Part shown: positions 54,901 through 64,000 of the stretch, piece after piece
Numbering within the stretch: the stretch's first letter is position 1
Layout: the number at the start of each line of letters is the position of its first letter
Source of the DNA: Apostichopus japonicus
Lineage: Eukaryota > Echinodermata > Holothuroidea > Aspidochirotida > Stichopodidae
Assembly: GCF_037975245.1 (NCBI RefSeq)
Contig: NC_092565.1
Span: 13,609,499-13,673,498, forward strand
Reading direction: 5' to 3'
Length of the DNA: 64,000 nucleotides
The notes under the pieces: model-generated
Seen by the model: the letters and a program-made list of their open reading frames with translations, nothing else
What the model was told of the DNA's origin: nothing
Database searches by the model: none
Position numbers and translations under genes: made by a program

Positions 54901-57900
54901 AAGTGCCTACACGGGGAGCTGTAAGTATTAGTTAATCCGCCTAATATCTCAGTCCATACAGTGGCGCGATGGCTCGGCGCACCGTGCGAGCTGATGATCG
55001 AGACTCTCTTTTGCATCCCTGGTTCGAACCCCGGGTGATGACGTCTTTTGCCGATCTTTTACAGCAAGTGCCTACACGGGGAGCTGTAAGTATTAGTTAA
55101 TCCGCCTAATATCTCAGTCCATACAGTGGCGCGATGGCTCGGCGCACCGTGCGAGCTGATGATCGAGACTCTCTTTTGCATCCCTGGTTCGAACCCCGGG
55201 TGATGACGTCTTTTGCCGATCTTTTACAGCAAGTGCCTACACGGGGAGCTGTAAGTATTAGTTAATCCGCCTAATATCTCAGTCCATACAGTGGCGCGAT
55301 GGCTCGGCGCACCGTGCGAGCTGATGATCGAGACTCTCTTTTGCATCCCTGGTTCGAACCCCGGGTGATGACGTCTTTTGCCGATCTTTTACAGCAAGTG
55401 CCTACACGGGGAGCTGTAAGTATTAGTTAATCCGCCTAATATCTCAGTCCATACAGTGGCGCGATGGCTCGGCGCACCGTGCGAGCTGATGATCGAGACT
55501 CTCTTTTGCATCCCTGGTTCGAACCCCGGGTGATGACGTCTTTTGCCGATCTTTTACAGTAAGTGCCTACACGGGGAGCTGTAAGTATTAGTTAATCCGC
55601 CTAATATCTCAGTCCATACAGTGGCGCGATGGCTCGGCGCACCGTGCGAGCTGATGATCGAGACTCTCTTTTGCATCGGTGGTTCGAACCCCGGGTGATG
55701 ACGTCTTTTGCCGATCTTTTACAGCAAGTGCCTACACGGGGAGCTGTAAGTATTAGTTAATCCGCCTAATATCTCAGTCCATACAGTGGCGCGATGGCTC
55801 GGCGCACCGTGCGAGCTGATGATCGAGACTCTCTTTTGCATCGGTGGTTCGAACCCCGGGTGATGACGTCTTTTGCCGATCTTTTACAGCAAGTGCCTAC
55901 ACGGGGAGCTGTAAGTATTAGTTAATCCGCCTAATATCTCAGTCCATACAGTGGCGCGATGGCTCGGCGCACCGTGCGAGCTGATGATCGAGACTCTCTT
56001 TTGCATCCCTGGTTCGAACCCCGGGTGATGACGTCTTTTGCCGATCTTTTACAGCAAGTGCCTACACGGGGAGCTGTAAGTATTAGTTAATCCGCCTAAT
56101 ATCTCAGTCCATACAGTGGCGCGATGGCTCGGCGCACCGTGCGAGCTGATGATCGAGACTCTCTTTTGCATCCCTGGTTCGAACCCCGGGTGATGACGTC
56201 TTTTGCCGATCTTTTACAGCAAGTGCCTACACGGGGAGCTGTAAGTATTAGTTAATCCGCCTAATATCTCAGTCCATACAGTGGCGCGATGGCTCGCCGC
56301 ACTGTGCGAGCTGATGATCGAGACTCTCTTTTGCATCCCTGGTTCGAACCCCGGGTGATGACGTCTTTTGCCGATCTTTTACAGCAAGTGCCTACACGGG
56401 GAGCTGTAAGTATTAGTTAATCCGCCTAATATCTCAGTCCATACAGTGGCGCGATGGCTCGCCGAACTGTGCGAGCTGATGATCGAGACTCTCTTTTGCA
56501 TCGGTGGTTCGAACCCAGGGTGATGACGTCTTTTGCCGATCTTTTACAGCAAGTGCCTACACGGGGAGCTGTAAGTATTAGTTAATCCGCCTAATATCTC
56601 AGTCCATACAGTGGCGCGATGGCTCGGCGCACCGTGCGAGCTGATGATCGAGACTCTCTTTTGCATCGGTGGTTCGAACCCCGGGTGATGACGTCTTTTG
56701 CCGATCTTTTACAGCAAGTGCCTACACGGGGAGCTGTAAGTATTAGTTAATCCGCCTAATATCTCAGTCCATACAGTGGCGCGATGGCTCGGCGCACCGT
56801 GCGAGCTGATGATCGAGACTCTCTTTTGCATCGGTGGTTCGAACCCCGGGTGATGACGTCTTTTGCCGATCTTTTACAGCAAGTGCCTACACGGGGAGCT
56901 GTAAGTATTAGTTAATCCGCCTAATATCTCAGTCCATACAGTGGCGCGATGGCTCGGCGCACCGTGCGAGCTGATGATCGAGACTCTCTTTTGCATCCCT
57001 GGTTCGAACCCCGGGTGATGACGTCTTTTGCCGATCTTTTACAGCAAGTGCCTACACGGGGAGCTGTAAGTATTAGATAATCCGCCTAATATCTCAGTCC
57101 ATACAGTGGCGCGATGGCTCGGCGCACCGTGCGAGCTGATGATCGAGACTCTCTTTTGCATCCCTGGTTCGAACCCCGGGTGATGACGTCTTTTGCCGAT
57201 CTTTTACATCAAGTGCCTACACGGGGAGCTGTAAGTATTAGATAATCCGCCTAATATCTCAGTCCATACAGTGGCGCGATGGCTCGGCGCACCGTGCGAG
57301 CTGATGATCGAGACTCTCTTTTGCATCCCTGGTTCGAACCCCGGGTGATGACGTCTTTTGCCGATCTTTTACATCAAGTGCCTACACGGGGAGCTGTAAG
57401 TATTAGTTAATCCGCCTAATATCTCAGTCCATACAGTGGCGCGATGGCTCGGCGCACCGTGCGAGCTGATGATCGAGACTCTCTTTTGCATCCCTGGTTC
57501 GAACCCCGGGTGATGACGTCTTTTGCCGATCTTTTACATCAAGTGCCTACACGGGGAGCTGTAAGTATTAGTTAATCCGCCTAATATCTCAGTCCATACA
57601 GTGGCGCGATGGCTCGGCGCACCGTGCGAGCTGATGATCGAGACTCTCTTTTGCATCCCTGGTTCGAACCCCGGGTGATGACGTCTTTTGCCGATCTTTT
57701 ACAGCAAGTGCCTACACGGGGAGCTGTAAGTATTAGTTAATCCGCCTAATATCTCAGTCCATACAGTGGCGCGATGGCTCGGCGCACCGTGCGAGCTGAT
57801 GATCGAGACTCTCTTTTGCATCGGTGGTTCGAACCCCGGGTGATGACGTCTTTTGCCGATCTTTTACAGCAAGTGCCTACACGGGGAGCTGTAAGTATTA

Positions 57901-60900
57901 GTTAATCCGCCTAATATCTCAGTCCATACAGTGGCGCGATGGCTCGGCGCACCGTGCGAGCTGATGATCGAGACTCTCTTTTGCATCCCTGGTTCGAACC
58001 CCGGGTGATGACGTCTTTTGCCGATCTTTTACAGCAAGTGCCTACACGGGGAGCTGTAAGTATTAGTTAATCCGCCTAATATCTCAGTCCATACAGTGGC
58101 GCGATGGCTCGGCGCACTGTGCGAGCTGATGATCGAGACTCTCTTTTGCATCCCTGGTTCGAACCCCGGGTGATGACGTCTTTTGCCGATCTTTTACAGC
58201 AAGTGCCTACACGGGGAGCTGTAAGTATTAGTTAATCCGCCTAATATCTCAGTCCATACAGTGGCGCGATGGCTCGGCGCACTGTGCGAGCTGATGATCG
58301 AGACTCTCTTTTGCATCCCTGGTTCGAACCCCGGGTGATGACGTCTTTTGCCGATCTTTTACAGCAAGTGCCTACACGGGGAGCTGTAAGTATTAGTTAA
58401 TCCGCCTAATATCTCAGTCCATACAGTGGCGCGATGGCTCGGCGCACCGTGCGAGCTGATGATCGAGACTCTCTTTTGCATCCCTGGTTCGAACCCCGGG
58501 TGATGACGTCTTTTGCCGATCTTTTACAGCAAGTGCCTACACAAGGAGCTGTAAGTATTAGTTAATCCGCCTAATATCTCAGTCCATACAGTGGCGCGAT
58601 GGCTCGGCGCACCGTGCGAGCTGATGATCGAGACTCTCTTTTGCATCCCTGGTTCGAACCCCGGGTGATGACGTCTTTTGCCGATCTTTTACAGCAAGTG
58701 CCTACACGGGGAGCTGTAAGTATTAGTTAATCCGCCTAATATCTCAGTCCATACAGTGGCGCGATGGCTCGGCGCACCGTGCGAGCTGATGATCGAGACT
58801 CTCTTTTGCATCCCTGGTTCGAACCCCGGGTGATGACGTCTTTTGCCGATCTTTTACAGCAAGTGCCTACACGGGGAGCTGTAAGTATTAGTTAATCCGC
58901 CTAATATCTCAGTCCATACAGTGGCGCGATGGCTCGGCGCACCGTGCGAGCTGATGATCGAGACTCTCTTTTGCATCGGTGGTTCGAACCCCGGGTGATG
59001 ACGTCTTTTGCCGATCTTTTACAGCAAGTGCCTACACGGGGAGCTGTAAGTATTAGTTAATCCGCCTAATATCTCAGTCCATACAGTGGCGCGATGGCTC
59101 GGCGCACCGTGCGAGCTGATGATCGAGACTCTCTTTTGCATCGGTGGTTCGAACCCCGGGTGATGACGTCTTTTGCCGATCTTTTACAGCAAGTGCCTAC
59201 ACGGGGAGCTGTAAGTATTAGTTAATCCGCCTAATATCTCAGTCCATACAGTGGCGCGATGGCTCGGCGCACCGTGCGAGCTGATGATCGAGACTCTCTT
59301 TTGCATCGGTGGTTCGAACCCCGGGTGATGACGTCTTTTGCCGATCTTTTACAGCAAGTGCCTACACGGGGAGCTGTAAGTATTAGTTAATCCGCCTAAT
59401 ATCTCAGTCCATACAGTGGCGCGATGGCTCGGCGCACCGTGCGAGCTGATGATCGAGACTCTCTTTTGCATCCCTGGTTCGAACCCCGGGTGATGACGTC
59501 TTTTGCCGATCTTTTACAGCAAGTGCCTACACGGGGAGCTGTAAGTATTAGTTAATCCGCCTAATATCTCAGTCCATACAGTGGCGCGATGGCTCGGCGC
59601 ACCGTGCGAGCTGATGATCGAGACTCTCTTTTGCATCCCTGGTTCGAACCCCGGGTGATGACGTCTTTTGCCGATCTTTTACAGCAAGTGCCTACACGGG
59701 GAGCTGTAAGTATTAGTTAATCCGCCTAATATCTCAGTCCATACAGTGGCGCGATGGCTCGGCGCACCGTGCGAGCTGATGATCGAGACTCTCTTTTGCA
59801 TCCCTGGTTCGAACCCCGGGTGATGACGTCTTTTGCCGATCTTTTACAGCAAGTGCCTACACGGGGAGCTGTAAGTATTAGTTAATCCGCCTAATATCTC
59901 AGTCCATACAGTGGCGCGATGGCTCGGCGCACTGTGCGAGCTGATGATCGAGACTCTCTTTTGCATCCCTGGTTCGAACCCCGGGTGATGACGTCTTTTG
60001 CCGATCTTTTACAGCAAGTGCCTACACGGGGAGCTGTAAGTATTAGTTAATCCGCCTAATATCTCAGTCCATACAGTGGCGCGATGGCTCGGCGCACTGT
60101 GCGAGCTGATGATCGAGACTCTCTTTTGCATCCCTGGTTCGAACCCCGGGTGATGACGTCTTTTGCCGATCTTTTACAGCAAGTGCCTACACGGGGAGCT
60201 GTAAGTATTAGTTAATCCGCCTAATATCTCAGTCCATACAGTGGCGCGATGGCTCGGCGCACCGTGCGAGCTGATGATCGAGACTCTCTTTTGCATCCCT
60301 GGTTCGAACCCCGGGTGATGACGTCTTTTGCCGATCTTTTACAGCAAGTGCCTACACGGGGAGCTGTAAGTATTAGTTAATCCGCCTAATATCTCAGTCC
60401 ATACAGTGGCGCGATGGCTCGGCGCACCGTGCGAGCTGATGATCGAGACTCTCTTTTGCATCGGTGGTTCGAACCCCGGGTGATGACGTCTTTTGCCGAT
60501 CTTTTACAGCAAGTGCCTACACGGGGAGCTGTAAGTATTAGTTAATCCGCCTAATATCTCAGTCCATACAGTGGCGCGATGGCTCGGCGCACCGTGCGAG
60601 CTGATGATCGAGACTCTCTTTTGCATCGGTGGTTCGAACCCCGGGTGATGACGTCTTTTGCCGATCTTTTACAGCAAGTGCCTACACGGGGAGCTGTAAG
60701 TATTAGTTAATCCGCCTAATATCTCAGTCCATACAGTGGCGCGATGGCTCGGCGCACTGTGCGAGCTGATGATCGAGACTCTCTTTTGCATCGGTGGTTC
60801 GAACCCCGGGTGATGACGTCTTTTGCCGATCTTTTACAGCAAGTGCCTACACGGGGAGCTGTAAGTATTAGTTAATCCGCCTAATATCTCAGTCCATACA

Positions 60901-63540
60901 GTGGCGCGATGGCTCGGCGCACCGTGCGAGCTGATGATCGAGACTCTCTTTTGCATCCCTGGTTCGAACCCCGGGTGATGACGTCTTTTGCCGATCTTTT
61001 ACAGCAAGTGCCTACACGGGGAGCTGTAAGTATTAGTTAATCCGCCTAATATCTCAGTCCATACAGTGGCGCGATGGCTCGGCGCACCGTGCGAGCTGAT
61101 GATCGAGACTCTCTTTTGCATCCCTGGTTCGAACCCCGGGTGATGACGTCTTTTGCCGATCTTTTACAGCAAGTGCCTACACGGGGAGCTGTAAGTATTA
61201 GTTAATCCGCCTAATATCTCAGTCCATACAGTGGCGCGATGGCTCGGCGCACCGTGCGAGCTGATGATCGAGACTCTCTTTTGCATCCCTGGTTCGAACC
61301 CCGGGTGATGACGTCTTTTGCCGATCTTTTACAGCAAGTGCCTACACGGGGAGCTGTAAGTATTAGTTAATCCGCCTAATATCTCAGTCCATACAGTGGC
61401 GCGATGGCTCGGCGCACTGTGCGAGCTGATGATCGAGACTCTCTTTTGCATCCCTGGTTCGAACCCCGGGTGATGACGTCTTTTGCCGATCTTTTACAGC
61501 AAGTGCCTACACGGGGAGCTGTAAGTATTAGTTAATCCGCCTAATATCTCAGTCCATACAGTGGCGCGATGGCTCGGCGCACCGTGCGAGCTGATGATCG
61601 AGACTCTCTTTTGCATCCCTGGTTCGAACCCCGGGTGATGACGTCTTTTGCCGATCTTTTACAGCAAGTGCCTACACGGGGAGCTGTAAGTATTAGTTAA
61701 TCCGCCTAATATCTCAGTCCATACAGTGGCGCGATGGCTCGGCGCACCGTGCGAGCTGATGATCGAGACTCTCTTTTGCATCGGTGGTTCGAACCCCGGG
61801 TGATGACGTCTTTTGCCGATCTTTTACAGCAAGTGCCTACACGGGGAGCTGTAAGTATTAGTTAATCCGCCTAATATCTCAGTCCATACAGTGGCGCGAT
61901 GGCTCGCCGCACTGTGCGAGCTGATGATCGAGACTCTCTTTTGCATCGGTGGTTCGAACCCCGGGTGATGACGTCTTTTGCCGATCTTTTACAGCAAGTG
62001 CCTACACGGGGAGCTGTAAGTATTAGTTAATCCGCCTAATATCTCAGTCCATACAGTGGCGCGATGGCTCGGCGCACTGTGCGAGCTGATGATCGAGACT
62101 CTCTTTTGCATCGGTGGTTCGAACCCCGGGTGATGACGTCTTTTGCCGATCTTTTACAGCAAGTGCCTACACGGGGAGCTGTAAGTATTAGTTAATCCGC
62201 CTAATATCTCAGTCCATACAGTGGCGCGATGGCTCGGCGCACCGTGCGAGCTGATGATCGAGACTCTCTTTTGCATCCCTGGTTCGAACCCCGGGTGATG
62301 ACGTCTTTTGCCGATCTTTTACAGCAAGTGCCTACACGGGGAGCTGTAAGTATTAGTTAATCCGCCTAATATCTCAGTCCATACAGTGGCGCGATGGCTC
62401 GGCGCACCGTGCGAGCTGATGATCGAGACTCTCTTTTGCATCCCTGGTTCGAACCCCGGGTGATGACGTCTTTTGCCGATCTTTTACAGCAAGTGCCTAC
62501 ACGGGGAGCTGTAAGTATTAGTTAATCCGCCTAATATCTCAGTCCATACAGTGGCGCGATGGCTCGGCGCACTGTGCGAGCTGATGATCGAGACTCTCTT
62601 TTGCATCCCTGGTTCGAACCCCGGGTGATGACGTCTTTTGCCGATCTTTTACAGCAAGTGCCTACACGGGGAGCTGTAAGTATTAGTTAATCCGCCTAAT
62701 ATCTCAGTCCATACAGTGGCGCGATGGCTCGGCGCACTGTGCGAGCTGATGATCGAGACTCTCTTTTGCATCCCTGGTTCGAACCCCGGGTGATGACGTC
62801 TTTTGCCGATCTTTTACAGCAAGTGCCTACACGGGGAGCTGTAAGTATTAGTTAATCCGCCTAATATCTCAGTCCATACAGTGGCGCGATGGCTCGGCGC
62901 ACTGTGCGAGCTGATGATCGAGACTCTCTTTTGCATCCCTGGTTCGAACCCCGGGTGATGACGTCTTTTGCCGATCTTTTACAGCAAGTGCCTACACGGG
63001 GAGCTGTAAGTATTAGTTAATCCGCCTAATATCTCAGTCCATACAGTGGCGCGATGGCTCGGCGCACTGTGCGAGCTGATGATCGAGACTCTCTTTTGCA
63101 TCCCTGGTTCGAACCCCGGGTGATGACGTCTTTTGCCGATCTTTTACAGCAAGTGCCTACACGGGGAGCTGTAAGTATTAGTTAATCCGCCTAATATCTC
63201 AGTCCATACAGTGGCGCGATGGCTCGGCGCACCGTGCGAGCTGATGATCGAGACTCTCTTTTGCATCCCTGGTTCGAACCCCGGGTGATGACGTCTTTTG
63301 CCGATCTTTTACAGCAAGTGCCTACACGGGGAGCTGTAAGTATTAGTTAATCCGCCTAATATCTCAGTCCATACAGTGGCGCGATGGCTCGGCGCACCGT
63401 GCGAGCTGATGATCGAGACTCTCTTTTGCATCCCTGGTTCGAACCCCGGGTGATGACGTCTTTTGCCGATCTTTTACAGCAAGTGCCTACACGGGGAGCT
63501 GTAAGTATTAGTTAATCCGCCTAATATCTCAGTCCATACA

Positions 63541-63612
63541 GTGGCGCGATGGCTCGGCGCACTGTGCGAGCTGATGATCGAGACTCTCTTTTGCATCCCT
63601 GGTTCGAACCCC
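63541..63612 (+). promoter_or_regulatory. Polymerase III-like A and B boxes in one satellite unit (representative)
   Basis: A-box-like TGGCGCGATGG at 63,542-63,552 (consensus TRGCNNAGYGG; the AG is GA here) and B box GGTTCGAACCCC at 63,601-63,612 (consensus GGTTCGANNCC, full match). Box-to-box distance is 59 bp, somewhat long for a standard tRNA but within the range of tRNAs with a long variable arm. TTTT runs follow 15 and 26 bp after the B box and could end a short transcript. The same arrangement is present in nearly every unit. Confidence 0.6.
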
Positions 63613-63636
63613 GGGTGATGACGTCTTTTGCCGATC

Positions 63637-63673
63637 TTTTACAGCAAGTGCCTACACGGGGAGCTGTAAGTAT
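63637..63673 (+). other. Acceptor / 21-nt / donor signal in one satellite unit (representative)
   Basis: TTTTACAG (63,637-63,644) is acceptor-like. Exactly 21 nt later, at 63,666, comes GTAAGTAT, which pairs fully with the 5' end of U1 snRNA. The 21 nt are open in all three frames. The spacing is also 21 nt in subfamily alpha, despite four base differences inside it. Whether any of it is spliced cannot be told from sequence. Confidence 0.4.
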
Positions 63674-64000
63674 TAGTTAATCCGCCTAATATCTCAGTCC
63701 ATACAGTGGCGCGATGGCTCGGCGCACCGTGCGAGCTGATGATCGAGACTCTCTTTTGCATCCCTGGTTCGAACCCCGGGTGATGACGTCTTTTGCCGAT
63801 CTTTTACAGCAAGTGCCTACACGGGGAGCTGTAAGTATTAGTTAATCCGCCTAATATCTCAGTCCATACAGTGGCGCGATGGCTCGGCGCACCGTGCGAG
63901 CTGATGATCGAGACTCTCTTTTGCATCCCTGGTTCGAACCCCGGGTGATGACGTCTTTTGCCGATCTTTTACAGCAAGTGCCTACACGGGGAGCTGTAAG

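Larger units (their letters stand above)
46558..64000. repeat. 165-bp tRNA-like satellite array (about 106 units, open at right)
   Basis: The unit holds, in order, an A-box-like TGGCGCGATGG, a small hairpin (CGCAC, one base, GTGCG), a perfect B box GGTTCGAACC, two T-runs, a splice-acceptor-like CGATCTTTTACAG, 21 nt, and GTAAGTATTAGTTAATC. From 48,961 to 63,481 there are exactly 88 x 165 bp, so there is no net length change in 14.5 kb. Variants (CGGT or CCCT before the B box, GCACTG or GCACCG) are shared between non-adjacent units. The tRNA resemblance suggests origin from a SINE-type head. The array runs past the window end. It is too degenerate outside the boxes to be tRNA genes. Confidence 0.97.
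48961..64000. repeat. Satellite subfamily beta (about 91 units of exactly 165 bp)
   Basis: Units have GGCTCGGCGCAC, GATGATCGAGAC, CCCGGGTGATGACG, ACAGCAAGTGCC, CACGGGGAGCTG and TTAATCCGCC. The rare variant set GGGGCACCG, ACAGATAGTG and GTTAGTATTACTT occurs around 49,696-50,150 and again exactly 1,650 bp (10 units) later. The set GGCTCGCCGC and GCCGAACTG occurs at 53,321 and again 2,970 bp (18 units) later. These mark multi-unit duplications by unequal exchange. Confidence 0.93.

Noticed and set aside
46558-64000. Tandem functional tRNA genes
   Set aside because: The B box is perfect, but no consistent acceptor stem, anticodon arm or T stem can be folded from the unit, and the box spacing is long. 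It is tRNA-like only.

Overview
This is a 64 kb piece of a repeat-dense animal nuclear genome. There are no bacterial operons. The recognisable coding matter is spliced-exon-like fragments and decayed transposable elements: Ty3/gypsy, Penelope-like, CR1/jockey-like non-LTR, hAT, and a tRNA-derived SINE. Intron-type splice signals, hAT and Penelope diversity and large tandem satellites suggest a marine invertebrate, perhaps a deuterostome such as an echinoderm or hemichordate. That placement is inference; no single-copy marker gene was recognised and the species is unknown.

Layout. 1-7.9 kb: low-copy sequence, the first copy of a dispersed repeat (R1) that carries exon-like pieces on both strands, and two minus-strand exon-like ORFs. 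7.9-9.9 kb: a scrambled gypsy-type retroelement bounded by inverted LTR ends, primed by tRNA-Ser(GCT), with a copied tRNA 3' half trapped inside a palindromic LTR-LTR junction. 10.1-11.8 kb: a hAT-type non-autonomous element with an 8-bp target duplication and a second element inside it. 12.1-16.4 kb: R1 copies 2 and 3. Two clean plus-strand exon candidates (13,718-13,797 and 16,700-16,822) may belong to a host gene. 16.9-18.2 kb: a frameshifted minus-strand reverse transcriptase of an unusual YRDD type. 18.3-23.6 kb: AT microsatellite, a 21-bp minisatellite, mostly featureless sequence, a 26-bp tandem repeat with inverted-repeat elements, and further exon candidates. 24.5-29.2 kb: a 74-bp minisatellite interrupted by a 453-bp MITE and a CR1-like insertion, and punctuated by a 140-bp block. 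32.9-36.6 and 39.9-44.5 kb: two related copies of a composite hAT element, each carrying the transposase C-terminal domain and different nested insertions whose empty sites can be read from the other copy. 36.7-39.1 kb: a Penelope-like element with identical 75-bp inverted ends, between AT microsatellites. 44.6-45.4 kb: a fold-back element and a MITE-like unit. 46.15-46.56 kb: a truncated non-LTR reverse transcriptase that runs straight into the satellite. 46.56-64.0 kb: about 106 tandem units of a 165-bp satellite that continues off the window.

The two most striking objects are the satellite and the scrambled retroelement. Each satellite unit has a tRNA-like internal RNA polymerase III promoter (a good B box, an A-box-like motif, then T-runs). 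It also has a 3' splice-site-like signal followed exactly 21 nt later by a donor fully complementary to U1 snRNA. Unit length is exactly 165 bp on average over 88 consecutive units. In the gypsy copy, the trapped tRNA half stops at tRNA position 33 and differs from the expected base at position 58, both next to known tRNA modification sites. Together with several strand switches this reads as a record of aberrant reverse transcription. No intact protein-coding transposon gene and no complete host gene can be supported.
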